Positions 24,394 through 32,517 of a stretch of DNA of 54,300 nt are shown here, one piece after another. The translations under genes were made by a program, and so were the position numbers. The stretch comes from Deltaproteobacteria bacterium. GTDB lineage: Bacteria > Myxococcota_A > UBA796 > UBA2385. Location: the NCBI GenBank assembly GCA_018401435.1, contig JAGYJW010000045.1, forward strand, positions 1 to 54,300, given 5' to 3'. Every line of letters starts with the position of its first letter. Positions within the stretch are counted from its first letter, which is position 1. The notes beneath the pieces were generated by a model that worked only from the letters and a program-made list of their open reading frames with translations, was not told where the DNA came from and searched no databases.

Positions 24394-26220
24394 ATGGCCC
24401 TGCTCTCTTCTCTGCTCCTCCACCTCTGCCTGGGCGGCGCCGCCTGGGCCCAGGCGGTCCCCGAGCTGGACGCCCAGCTCTACCGGGTGCCCATCGACGC
24501 CGAGCGCACGCTGTGGACCGACGACGCGGGCCTCGCCCCCGATCACCACCTGCGGGCCAAGCTCTACTTCGTCTATACCAACGACCCCCTGGTCTACCGC
24601 TACGACGACGCGCCGGACCAGGAGCTGCGCCTGCTGTCGGATGTGCTGCAGGCCAACGCCCTGGGCAGCTGGAGCTTCAAGCGGGTGCGGGTGGGTGTGG
24701 ACCTGCCGGTCTACCTGCTCAGCAAGTCGGCCCTCACCGAGGGGGGCACGGGCCTGGGCGACATCGCCCTGGACTTCAAGGGCACGATCCTCAGCCGCCA
24801 GGAGGGCGCGCCGGTGGGCGTGGCCCTGGGCACGCGCTTTGGCCTGCCCACCAGCACGGTGGACACCCCCCTGGGCAACGCCGGGCTGACCTGGACCCTG
24901 CAGGCCATCGCCGACTACGAGGCCGGGCCGGTGCTGCTGGCGGCCAACCTGGGCACCATCGTCAACCCCGAGGTGCCCGGGGGGGCGACGGCCTGGTCCG
25001 ACCAGCTGCTCTACCGGTTGGGTGCGGGCCTGGCCATCGACCCCGACGGCGACTTCGGCCTGTCCCTGGACCTCGCCGGGCGCATGTCCTATGCCAACGG
25101 CCCGGGCAGCCCGGGGGCCAACCCGGCCGAGCTGCTCTTTGGCGGCTGGAGCCGCTTCTCGCAGGACTGGGTGCTGCGGGGCGGCGTGGGCACCGGAATC
25201 AACGCTGGCATCGGTGCGCCAGATGCAAGGCTGATCCTCGGCTTTGGCTATGAGCCCCCCGCTTTGCTCGACGCCGATGGCGATGGCATCACCGACCGCC
25301 TGGACGCCTGCCGGCTGGAGCCCGAAGACCTGGACGGCTGGCAGGACAGCGACGGCTGCCCTGACCCGTCGGTGTCGGTCACCGGCACCGTGGTGGACCC
25401 CCGTGGCCGGCCCGTGGCAGACGCCGTCGTGCGCCTGCAGACCGAGTCCGGCGTGCGCGAGTACAGCAGCCCCTTCCGGCTGGACCTGCACCCGGGGCCC
25501 TGGGCGGTGACGGTGCAGGCCCCGGACCATGGCGACTATGCCGGGCTGATCACCGTTCCCAAGGGTGAGAGCTTCAGCACGATGCTGACCGTCGAGCCGC
25601 TCTTCGGCGCGGTCATCGTCGAGGTGGTGGACCCCGAGGGCAAGCCCCTGGACGCCCTCTTCCAGGTGGATGGGGGCAGCCCGGCCCCCATCACCGACGG
25701 CCGGGGTGTGGCCGAACTCAACCGCGGCGAACACGAGATCCTGGTGCGGGCCGAGGGCTACAAGCCCGGCCGCCTGCCGGTGAGCGTGGTGGCCGGCGAA
25801 TCCGTCACCCTCAGCCTGGTCCTCGAAGCGTCGCGGGCCACCGTCACCCGCGAGCGCGTGACCATCGCCGACAAGATCTTCTTCGACGTGAACAAGGCCA
25901 GCATCAAGGCCGAGAGCTTCAGCCTGCTCGACGAGGTGGCCCAGGTCTTGTTGGACTACCCCGAGATCGCCGGCCTGCGGATCGAGGGCCACACCGACCA
26001 GCGGGGCCCGGCCGACGCCAACCGGCGGCTGAGCCAGGCCCGCGCTGAATCGGTGCGCGCCTACCTGGTGGACAAGGGCGTCGAGGCCGGTCGCCTGACC
26101 GCCGAGGGCTTTGGCGAGGATCGCCCGCTCGACCCCGCCGACAACCGCGCCGCCTGGGATCAGAACCGCCGGGTGGAGTTCATGGTCACCGAGTGGGTGG
26201 ACACGGTGCGCGCCCCCTGA
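24394..26220 (+). CDS. OmpA-family outer-membrane protein with TSP3 and PEGA-like modules
   Basis: 608 residues from ATG at 24394 (GGAGG upstream). Signal peptide to about residue 20. Residues about 20-285 are a beta-barrel-like region (alternating LGDIALDFKGTIL, VGVALGTRFGLP, ADYEAGPVLLAANLG). A calcium-type segment DADGDGITDRLDAC (about 293-325) links to a CarboxypepD-regulatory-like domain (TGTVVDPRGRPVADAVVRLQ) and a PEGA-like module (LNRGEHEILVRAEGYKPG). The C-terminal about 115 residues are an OmpA peptidoglycan-binding domain with IEGHTDQRG and RRVEF. Known role of the family: anchoring the outer membrane to peptidoglycan. The assembly resembles myxobacterial outer-membrane proteins. 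Confidence 0.88.
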   Translation: MALLSSLLLHLCLGGAAWAQAVPELDAQLYRVPIDAERTLWTDDAGLAPDHHLRAKLYFVYTNDPLVYRYDDAPDQELRLLSDVLQANALGSWSFKRVRVGVDLPVYLLSKSALTEGGTGLGDIALDFKGTILSRQEGAPVGVALGTRFGLPTSTVDTPLGNAGLTWTLQAIADYEAGPVLLAANLGTIVNPEVPGGATAWSDQLLYRLGAGLAIDPDGDFGLSLDLAGRMSYANGPGSPGANPAELLFGGWSRFSQDWVLRGGVGTGINAGIGAPDARLILGFGYEPPALLDADGDGITDRLDACRLEPEDLDGWQDSDGCPDPSVSVTGTVVDPRGRPVADAVVRLQTESGVREYSSPFRLDLHPGPWAVTVQAPDHGDYAGLITVPKGESFSTMLTVEPLFGAVIVEVVDPEGKPLDALFQVDGGSPAPITDGRGVAELNRGEHEILVRAEGYKPGRLPVSVVAGESVTLSLVLEASRATVTRERVTIADKIFFDVNKASIKAESFSLLDEVAQVLLDYPEIAGLRIEGHTDQRGPADANRRLSQARAESVRAYLVDKGVEAGRLTAEGFGEDRPLDPADNRAAWDQNRRVEFMVTEWVDTVRAP

Positions 26221-26236
26221 TCTCCCGACCGCCCGC

Positions 26237-26260
26237 TGGCCCGCTTGCTGCGGCGGGTCA
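26237..26260 (+). terminator. Candidate hairpin after the OmpA-type gene
   Basis: Stem TGGCCCGC / GCGGGTCA (one wobble) with an 8-nt loop, 17 bp past the stop, followed by GTTGTGG. The U tract is weak. Confidence 0.35.
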
Positions 26261-26308
26261 GTTGTGGCGGAGAGGTCCAGCGAAGTAGGGTGCCAGCCTG
26301 GAGCCTCC

Positions 26309-26842
26309 TTGAACCCACCCCCCTCCTATGCCGTCGGCCCGCTGGCCCGCACCGTGCTGAGCGCCTTCGTGCTGCTGCACCTCGTGGCGAGCGTGGCCCA
26401 CTATGCGCGGGACACTGCGGTGGGGCGGACGCTGCGCAAGCACACCCGCGACTATGAGACGGCGGTGGGGCTCAGCCAGAACTGGAATATGTTCGCCCCG
26501 AATCCGCCGCGGTCCGAGATCTGGCTGGAGACCGAGGTGCTCACCACCACCGGCGAGTGGGTGGCCTCCCCCCGGGTGACCTCTTCGCCCACCGGGCCCA
26601 TCCGTTTCCAGTATTGGCGGGGCGGCAAAGAAGAGCGCTACCTCTTCGAAGACGACAAGATCGGCCTGCGGCGTCGCAAGACCGCCCGCATCTGTGCGGC
26701 GGCGGCCGCCCGGGGCGAGCCCGTGTCCGGCGTGCGCTACACCCGGGTCTGGCAGCGCACGCCCAAGCCGGCCGACGCCCGGCGGGGCATCGAGGGCGAA
26801 TTCAAGCGGAAATTCCTCGACCAGCACTGGTGCAAGCCATGA
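26309..26842 (+). CDS. Small membrane-anchored partner of the HTTM protein
   Basis: 177 residues from TTG at 26309, chosen because GGAG lies 7 nt upstream and because the first helix (TVLSAFVLLHLVASVAHYA) then sits near the N-terminus. The key feature is SQNWNMFAPNPPRSEIWLE, followed by a beta-rich soluble part with WRGGKEERYLFEDD. The QNW-x-FAPNP segment resembles DUF5819-like proteins found next to HTTM/gamma-carboxylase-like genes; that comparison is from memory. Its stop overlaps the ATG of the HTTM gene (ATGA), which implies a fixed stoichiometry and a joint role. Confidence 0.72.
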   Translation: MNPPPSYAVGPLARTVLSAFVLLHLVASVAHYARDTAVGRTLRKHTRDYETAVGLSQNWNMFAPNPPRSEIWLETEVLTTTGEWVASPRVTSSPTGPIRFQYWRGGKEERYLFEDDKIGLRRRKTARICAAAAARGEPVSGVRYTRVWQRTPKPADARRGIEGEFKRKFLDQHWCKP

Positions 26843-27864
26843 AGGCGCTGTGGACGAAGGCCCGGGCCTGGCTTGCGCGGATCCTGGGCCCCTGGAACCG
26901 CTTCTGGTTCGCGCCTTCGGACGCGCGGCCCGTCGGCATCATGCGCATCCTGCTGGGCATCATCGCCATCTGGACCCACCTGTCCCTGCTCGACGAGCTG
27001 CCCCACATCCTGGGGCCCGACGCCGAGCTGTGGCAGCCGCTCTCGGCCATCCGCTGGGCCAGCTTCAGCTTCTACGACCATGTGACCTCCACCGACCAGC
27101 TCTATGGGCTGCACATCGCCCTGGTCCTGCCCCTGGTGCTCTTCACCGTCGGGCTGGGGGGGCGCTTCAGCAACCTGATGGCCCTGGTGGTCCTGGCCTC
27201 GGTGCACCATGGCAACACCTGGATGCTCAACGCGGGGGACCGGCTGGTACGGCTGTGGATGCTGTCCATGCTCTTTGTGCCGGCCACGCGTGCATTCTCG
27301 CTGGATGCTTGGATCCTGCGCAAGCTGGGGCGCAGCCCCAAGGCCACCCTGCCCGTCGTGACGCAGCGCCTGGTGCAGATCCAGCTGGCCTGGATGTATA
27401 TGGCCACGGGTCTGGCCAAGGCCGAGGGCAGCACCTGGCACGACGGCACGGCGGTCTACTACGCCCTCAACGCCGAGGTCTTCCAGCGCTTTCCCGGGCT
27501 CTTGCCGGACACGGTGCTGGCCTGGTGGCCCATCTACGCCTTCCTGGCCCTGGGCACCTGGGTCACGCTGATCTGGGAGATCGGCTTTCCCTTCATGGTG
27601 CTGTGGCGCCCCACCCGCCTGCTCGCCCTGGCCCTGGGGGTCTTCATTCACGGCGGCATCGCGGCCGGCATGATGGTGGCCAGCTTCAGCTTCGCGTCGG
27701 TGTGGGGCTACTGGGCCTTCCTCGACCAGGACAAGCTCAGCGCCTATATTGACAAGGCGCTGGCCCGGGTGGGGATCAGGCCTCCTCTGTCTCCAGGTGC
27801 TCCGGATCTGCGCGGCGGCGGGCGATCGGACGTCCCAGACGCACCGGCTGCCCCGGCTCGATGA
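26839..27864 (+). CDS. HTTM-domain (vitamin K gamma-carboxylase-like) membrane protein
   Basis: 341 residues, ATG at 26839 overlapping the previous stop. A short basic N-terminus (residues 1-30) leads to a horizontally transmembrane (HTTM) domain: PVGIMRILLGIIAIWTHLSL, then VHHGNTWMLNAGDRLVRLWM, VPATRAFSLDAW, LVQIQLAWMYMATGLAKA and GTAVYYALNAE. These match PF05090-type proteins, bacterial relatives of vitamin K-dependent gamma-glutamyl carboxylase whose own function is mostly unknown. The C-terminal about 30 residues are Pro/Gly-rich and are antisense to the psd gene (89-bp convergent overlap), so this tail may not be important. Confidence 0.85.
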   Translation: MKALWTKARAWLARILGPWNRFWFAPSDARPVGIMRILLGIIAIWTHLSLLDELPHILGPDAELWQPLSAIRWASFSFYDHVTSTDQLYGLHIALVLPLVLFTVGLGGRFSNLMALVVLASVHHGNTWMLNAGDRLVRLWMLSMLFVPATRAFSLDAWILRKLGRSPKATLPVVTQRLVQIQLAWMYMATGLAKAEGSTWHDGTAVYYALNAEVFQRFPGLLPDTVLAWWPIYAFLALGTWVTLIWEIGFPFMVLWRPTRLLALALGVFIHGGIAAGMMVASFSFASVWGYWAFLDQDKLSAYIDKALARVGIRPPLSPGAPDLRGGGRSDVPDAPAAPAR

Positions 27865-28672
27865 GCCAGTCGATGCGGCCGGGCTCCAGCAGCAGGATGA
27901 CGGTGCTGCCCAGCTCGAAGCGGCCCAGCTCGGCGGCGCGGTCCAGTTGCACCGGCGCCTGAAGCTGGCGCACCACCCCCGCACCGCCGGTATTGCTGAC
28001 GGCATCGTCGATGACGGTGCGCATGCGGCCCACGCCGAAGGCTCCCACCATGACCTGGGCGATCTGGCCGAGGTCCGTGTCGAGGAGGAAGACCAGGCGC
28101 TCGTTCACGCCAAAGAGGTTGTCCACGGCCTGGGTGGCGGCCGGAAAGACCGGCCACAGGCGCCCGGGCAGGTAGTGGGTGGTGGTGACGGCGCCTTCGC
28201 GGGGGGTGTGCACCCGGTGGTAGTCCTTGGGCGACAGGTAGAGGACGGCGTAGCTGCCGCCTTCATAGCGATCGGCGAGGGCCTGGGACACACCTGGGGT
28301 GCGGGGATCGCCCACGCCCAGCAGCAGGCCGATGGAGGCCCGCTTGCCGTCCGACTGGACGAAGCTGCCGTTGACGATGTCGCCGAAGGTGTGGACCCGG
28401 GCGTCCACCGGGCTCACCAGCAGGTCGGGGGTGAGGTCCACCGGGCGCATCCCAGGCTTGAGGGCGCGCACGAAGAAGTGGGAGAGGCTGTCGAAATCGT
28501 CGATGCCACCTTCGCATTCCGACAGGTCCACCTGGTATTTCTTCACGAACCAGCGCAGCAGGGCGCGGTGGAAGGCCCGGGGCAGGCGAAGGCGGGCACC
28601 CGCACCGATCACGCGGGCGGCCGGGTTCTTGGGAACCACGCTGAGCAGGGAGACGATGAGGGCGTCGTTCAC
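27776..28672 (-). CDS. psd: Phosphatidylserine decarboxylase
   Basis: 298 residues, GTG start at 28672 with AGGTG upstream. The enzyme makes phosphatidylethanolamine from phosphatidylserine at the inner membrane. Visible family features are FDSLSHFFVRALKPGMRP, LVSPVDARVHTFGDI, YLSPKDYHRVHTPREG (conserved His), and the autocleavage site LGSTVIL, where the Ser becomes the pyruvoyl group. The length matches proteobacterial type I enzymes. It is divergent from lgt, with 96 bp between them, and convergent with the HTTM gene. A phosphatidylserine synthase is not in the window. Confidence 0.93.
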   Translation of the reverse strand: MNDALIVSLLSVVPKNPAARVIGAGARLRLPRAFHRALLRWFVKKYQVDLSECEGGIDDFDSLSHFFVRALKPGMRPVDLTPDLLVSPVDARVHTFGDIVNGSFVQSDGKRASIGLLLGVGDPRTPGVSQALADRYEGGSYAVLYLSPKDYHRVHTPREGAVTTTHYLPGRLWPVFPAATQAVDNLFGVNERLVFLLDTDLGQIAQVMVGAFGVGRMRTVIDDAVSNTGGAGVVRQLQAPVQLDRAAELGRFELGSTVILLLEPGRIDWLIEPGQPVRLGRPIARRRADPEHLETEEA

Positions 28673-28768
28673 AAGGGCACCTGGGCGAGGGCCAACCGCG
28701 GGGCTGGCCGGGGGGCGGCCGGGTCCTTATCGTCTTGAGGGCGGCCGGTCCCCCGACCTCGCCCTGGA

Positions 28769-29689
28769 GTGGCCCTGTTCCCCACATTCTATGAGCATGG
28801 CGGCATCGCGCTGCACAGCTGGGGCCTGATGGTCACGCTGGCCTTTGTGGCCGCCTTCGTGGTGGCCCACCTGCGGGCCCCCCGGGTGGGGGTGGATCCC
28901 GATCGCCTCGTGCCGCTCTACCTGGTGCTCACGGTGAGCGGCATGGTGGGGGCGCGGCTGCTGCACTTCGTCTTTGCCGAGCCCGGCGTACTCTCGGCCG
29001 ACCCCCTGGCCTTTTTTTCGCCGGATCGCGGCGGCTGGGCCTTCTATGGCGGCGCCATCGGCGGCACCCTGGGCGGGGTGGCCTATGCGACCGCAAAGAA
29101 GCTGCCCGTGCTCAAGCTGGCCGATGTGCTGAGCCCCACCATCATGCTGGGCTACGCCATCGGCCGCATCGGCTGCTTGCTGGCGGGCTGCTGCCATGGC
29201 GGCGTCTGTGGGGCGCCCGTCCGCGGCACCCTGCTGTCCTTGCCCCATGGCGACATCCTGTCGGTCCAGGGCGCGCCCTTTGTGGCCCTGCTCTTCGAGC
29301 CAGGGGTGGGCGTGGGCTCTTTGCGGGGGCAGGTGCTCTTTCCCAGCCAGCTGCTCGAGATCGGCACCGGTCTGCTGCTCTTTGGCCTGCTCAGCCTGGC
29401 CTGGGCCCGCTGGCGGCGCTTCGATGGTCAGATCCTGGCGATGTTGCTGGTCTTCTACGCCCTGGCCCGGTCTTTTGCCGAGCAATACCGGGGCGATGTC
29501 GTGCGCGGGCTGCATGCTGTCGGGCCCATCACCTTGTCCACCAGCCAGCTGGTGAGCGGGGGCATGGTGGTCCTGGCGGCCGTGCTGGTGGCCCTGCTGG
29601 CCCGCCGCGGGGTGGCCCCCGAACAGCCCTTTGTGCCCCCCGATCCCGACGCCGCGCTGCCCGGACCCACGGGGCCGGGCGGCCGCTGA
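28769..29689 (+). CDS. lgt: Prolipoprotein diacylglyceryl transferase family protein
   Basis: 306 residues, GTG at 28769. The enzyme transfers diacylglycerol from phosphatidylglycerol to the lipobox cysteine, the first step of lipoprotein maturation. Seven membrane helices are visible, with GGWAFYGGAIGGTLGG where many enzymes have HGG, the signature GYAIGRIGCLLAGCCHGG, and FPSQLLEIGTG. The signature Arg is kept, but the Asn after GRIG is Cys and the usual His before GG is Tyr; the GCCHG variant is common in Lgt-like proteins of several phyla. Its job fits the many lipoproteins around it. The stop abuts the convergent lipoprotein stop in TGATCA. Confidence 0.88.
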   Translation: MALFPTFYEHGGIALHSWGLMVTLAFVAAFVVAHLRAPRVGVDPDRLVPLYLVLTVSGMVGARLLHFVFAEPGVLSADPLAFFSPDRGGWAFYGGAIGGTLGGVAYATAKKLPVLKLADVLSPTIMLGYAIGRIGCLLAGCCHGGVCGAPVRGTLLSLPHGDILSVQGAPFVALLFEPGVGVGSLRGQVLFPSQLLEIGTGLLLFGLLSLAWARWRRFDGQILAMLLVFYALARSFAEQYRGDVVRGLHAVGPITLSTSQLVSGGMVVLAAVLVALLARRGVAPEQPFVPPDPDAALPGPTGPGGR

Positions 29690-29974
29690 TCAGCCCGCGG
29701 CGCTGCCGGTGTCGCCGCAGCTGAAGTCCGGGTTGCTGCCGTCTTCGTCTTCCTGGTCTTCCAGGGAGATGGCGCATTCGTCCTGCAGGGAGCTGTCGGG
29801 GTCGGCGTAGGTGGTCTCGAGCTGCGCGCAGTCATACTCGTCGCTGTGGCAGTCGCACATGTAGTCGACATATTTGTCGCAGGAATTCGTAGCGCCGGAG
29901 TCGTCGCAGGACACGGCGGTGAACAGCCCCAGGGCCAGGATGCTGCGCAGGAATGGGATAGTCGGGTGCTTCAT
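29690..29974 (-). CDS. Small Cys-rich lipoprotein
   Basis: 94 residues from ATG at 29974, with GGAGG upstream. The signal peptide ends in a lipobox (TAVSC-D). Aspartate at +2 after the cysteine would favour inner-membrane retention under the E. coli Lol rule, which may not hold here. The mature part of about 70 residues has six more cysteines (NSCDKYVDYMCDCHSDEYDC and later ECAI and FSCGD), so it should be disulfide-rich, and it is very acidic. No family recognised. The stop codon touches that of lgt. Confidence 0.72.
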   Translation of the reverse strand: MKHPTIPFLRSILALGLFTAVSCDDSGATNSCDKYVDYMCDCHSDEYDCAQLETTYADPDSSLQDECAISLEDQEDEDGSNPDFSCGDTGSAAG

Positions 29975-30045
29975 GGTCGCCTCCACGCGGGGCTGGACCC
30001 TTAACCCCGCCCCGGCCTTCCCGGGGCCCGGTGTGGAGCAATGCG

Positions 30046-30694
30046 ATGTCGGCCCCGCTTCGGCTTCACGGCAGGGTGATCCTGGTCGCCGGGCTGGCCT
30101 GCGAGGCGGATCTGGCCCTGCCGATCTGGCTGCAATCCCTGGGCGCCCGCGTGGCCGTGGGCGGCCTGGGGCAGGGCCTGCTGTGGGCCGCCCAACAGGC
30201 GGGGCTCTTGGCCCTGACCCTGCCCCCCGGGGATGGCCGCGCCGCTGAGATCGGGCTCGCGGCGGTCATCGACGGGCTGGGAGGCCTGCACGCCTTGCTG
30301 CACCTGCCCGTGCGTCTGGATGCCGAGGGCGGTCCCCGCGCCTTGGAGGCCGCCCTGCTCCGATCGGCCGCCGCGGTGGCCTGCATCGAGGCCGCCTTGC
30401 CGGCCGATCTGGCTGAGAATGTGCTTCTGGTGCATCTTTACGATGGCGGCGCGAGCCCCGCGCAGGCGGCCGTGGACGGGGCGCGGCGGGGCTGGTCCGA
30501 GGCCCGGGCCCGGGGCGGCGCCGGCCGCTGCATGCTGCTCGCTGCCCCGGCGGGGATCTGGACCCGGCGGCGCGCGGCTGCTCGAGGGCCTGGGCGCGCA
30601 GGGGCCCCGGCTGGGTTTGCGGGCAGTGCGGCGCCGGCTGCGGCGTCTCGGCGCCCGGCTTCAGCCGCCGCAGACCACGTCGGCGGCGTCGTAA
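30046..30694 (+). pseudogene. Rossmann-like (SDR-type?) protein with one frame break
   Basis: ATG at 30046 with GGAG upstream. The first about 175 codons read as an alpha/beta protein: GRVILVAGLACEADLALPIW at the N-terminus, GARVAVGGLGQGLLWAAQQAG, GGLHALLHLPVRLDAEGG, ENVLLVHLYDGG and GRCMLLAAPAGIW. This resembles a degenerate short-chain dehydrogenase fold; the glycine motif (GxxCxxDLA) is not canonical. Near 30570-30576 the sensible reading shifts by +1 and continues as GGARLLEGLGAQGPRLGLRA to TGA at 30694. The break is beside a C/G run. The 3' end overlaps the convergent lipoprotein by 34 bp. The function is unknown. Confidence 0.55.
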
Positions 30695-31095
30695 TTGGGC
30701 GCCTCGCCATCGGCGCAGCTCACCAGGCAGCTCACGTCCAGCTCGCAATTGCTGATGCGGCAGCCCTCGCTGGGGCAGGCCACAAAGCAGCCCACCGCGC
30801 CGGCGCAGTCCACCGTGCAGGCGCCGGCGGACGCGCAGCTGGTGGTGCACTCTTCGGCCCCATTGCAGTCGATGGTGCAGGCGCTGCCCGTGCCACAGCC
30901 CGAGGCGCAGGCCGTCGTGGCGTCGTTGCAGGTGATGGCGCACTCGGCGTCGTCCTGACACAGGCAGTCGTCGCCTCTGCAGGTGACCTGGGTGCCCTCT
31001 CCGGTCAGGCCCGCGCTGCCGGTATCGGAGGCCGTGCTCTCGAGGTTGCAGGCCGAGAGGGCCAGGGGAAGCAGGACGAAGAGGAGGTGGCGCAC
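30661..31095 (-). CDS. Cysteine-rich lipoprotein
   Basis: 144 residues from GTG at 31095. The signal peptide RHLLFVLLPLALSAC ends at a lipobox. The mature protein carries about 20 cysteines in short repeats such as CAITCNDATTAC, CASGCGTGSACTIDC and CTTSCASAGACTVDC, a repeating C-x(3)-C-x(6,7)-C spacing, and probably forms a disulfide-pinned rod. No enzyme motif. The Shine-Dalgarno (GAGG) is inside the 3' arm of a perfect hairpin, suggesting control at translation. It follows the esterase gene by 50 bp on the same strand. Confidence 0.78.
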   Translation of the reverse strand: MRHLLFVLLPLALSACNLESTASDTGSAGLTGEGTQVTCRGDDCLCQDDAECAITCNDATTACASGCGTGSACTIDCNGAEECTTSCASAGACTVDCAGAVGCFVACPSEGCRISNCELDVSCLVSCADGEAPNYDAADVVCGG

Positions 31096-31098
31096 GGT

Positions 31099-31118
31099 GG
31101 GACCTCGGGAGAGGTCCC
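31099..31118 (-). promoter_or_regulatory. RBS-sequestering hairpin before the Cys-rich lipoprotein
   Basis: Perfect 8-bp stem GGGACCTC / GAGGTCCC with a 4-nt loop. On the minus strand the GAGG ribosome-binding sequence lies in the 3' arm, and the GTG start is 3 nt further. There is no U tract, so an RBS-masking switch is as plausible as a terminator for the upstream esterase. Confidence 0.5.
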
Positions 31119-31145
31119 AGCCTAGCACCGCGCGGGCCTTGGAGG

Positions 31146-32507
31146 CTACTCCGGCACCGAGCAGTATTCGGGGAAGCCGCCGGGCAGGCCGCCGGCATAA
31201 GGCTCGGGGTCCACGCCCTTGGGGTGGGACAGCAGGAAGTCGAAGGTCCAGGGCCAGAAGGCCGCGCGAAGCTCGTGGCCCAGCCCATGGTCGCAGGACA
31301 CATGGAAGGTGCCACGGGCGTCCAGCTCGGCCTGAAGCTCGGTGGCCAGCAGGTTGAAGTCCTGCTCATAGGCCTCGTCCTCCGCTCCGCCCCAGATCAC
31401 CAGCGTGGGCACCTTGGTGGCCTCGGCGGGCCAATCGGTGATCACCCCGCCCGACATGGGGGCGGCGGCGGCGATGACCTCGGAGCGCCGCGCCATCAAG
31501 GCGCCGGTCATCAACCCGCCATTGGACATGCCCGTCACGTAGACCTGGTCGCTCGCCACGGCGTACTGCTCGTCGAGGCAGTAGAGCATGTCGTCGAAGA
31601 AGGCCAGGTCGCGGTTGGTGGCCTCGGTGTTGATGGCGTCCCAGCCGGGATTCCCACCAAAGTCCAGGCCCTGGGGCACCACCAGCAGGGCGCCGCGGCT
31701 GTCGGCGAATTCCCGCAGGCCGCTATCCAGCATATCGTCGATATTGCCGCCCAGGCCGTGGTAGGCGAAGACCACCGGCCAGCCGCGCCCGCTGTCGTAC
31801 TGGGTGGGCACCACCAGCTCGAAGCTGCGGCTCTCCTCTGCGCTGGGGAAGGCGGTGTTGAGCCCATGGCTGAGGGTGGGGCAGTCGGTGATGGGGTCGA
31901 AGCCGCCGCTGCCGCTGTCGCAGGAGGCCCGGCCGCCCTCGGCCCGCTGGTCCCAGGGGATGGCGCCGAAGCTGCTGCCCGCGAGGTCCATGCCGAAGGT
32001 GACGATCTCTCCGCTGAGGCTGCCGCAGAAGAAGTCCGGACCGTCGGCGCTGCCGTCGAAGGCCACGTCCACCTCGACATCGCTGCCGGTGGGGGCGAAG
32101 GCGCCGGGCAGGATGAAGGCGGGGGGATCGGCGGACCAGCTGCCGTCGGCGGCCACCTCGACCTCGCTGAGGTCCATCAGCACCTCGCTCAGGGCGTCGC
32201 CGGTGCCGTTGGTGGCCTTGATCTGCAGGTCGAGGGTGCGCCGGCCGTCGGGCTGCAGCCAGGACCGGGCCTCGGCCTGAAAGGGCACCTGCAAGCCGCC
32301 CACGGGCGCGAGCGAGAAGGTGACCAGGAAGGTGCCGGTCGGCAGGTCGGTGGCGGGGGTGGGCTCTGCCTCGTCGCCGTCCTGGCCGTCCTGGCCGTCG
32401 CCGCCATCGGCCCCGCTCGGCGCCGCGCCGGTGTCTTCGTCGCCCTTGCAGGCGGGGGTGAGCAGCAGGCCCAGCAGGGCGAGGGGGAGGAGGTTGCTAC
32501 GGCGCAT
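31146..32507 (-). CDS. Secreted alpha/beta-hydrolase lipoprotein (PHB depolymerase/esterase type)
   Basis: 453 residues, ATG at 32507. Lipobox at LLTPAC-K, then a short Gly/Asp/Gln linker. Residues about 55-210 are an extra beta-rich domain. The C-terminal about 240 residues are an alpha/beta hydrolase of the LpqC/feruloyl-esterase group: the oxyanion-region strand WPVVFAYHGLGGN, the nucleophile elbow VTGMSNGGLM (Ser), an acidic residue in LVIWGGAEDE, and the catalytic His in CDHGLGHE. Such enzymes cleave polyhydroxyalkanoates or aryl and polysaccharide esters outside the cell. A 7-bp inverted repeat encloses the likely -10 (TATAGT). Confidence 0.85.
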   Translation of the reverse strand: MRRSNLLPLALLGLLLTPACKGDEDTGAAPSGADGGDGQDGQDGDEAEPTPATDLPTGTFLVTFSLAPVGGLQVPFQAEARSWLQPDGRRTLDLQIKATNGTGDALSEVLMDLSEVEVAADGSWSADPPAFILPGAFAPTGSDVEVDVAFDGSADGPDFFCGSLSGEIVTFGMDLAGSSFGAIPWDQRAEGGRASCDSGSGGFDPITDCPTLSHGLNTAFPSAEESRSFELVVPTQYDSGRGWPVVFAYHGLGGNIDDMLDSGLREFADSRGALLVVPQGLDFGGNPGWDAINTEATNRDLAFFDDMLYCLDEQYAVASDQVYVTGMSNGGLMTGALMARRSEVIAAAAPMSGGVITDWPAEATKVPTLVIWGGAEDEAYEQDFNLLATELQAELDARGTFHVSCDHGLGHELRAAFWPWTFDFLLSHPKGVDPEPYAGGLPGGFPEYCSVPE

Positions 32508-32517
32508 GGGTCGACTC

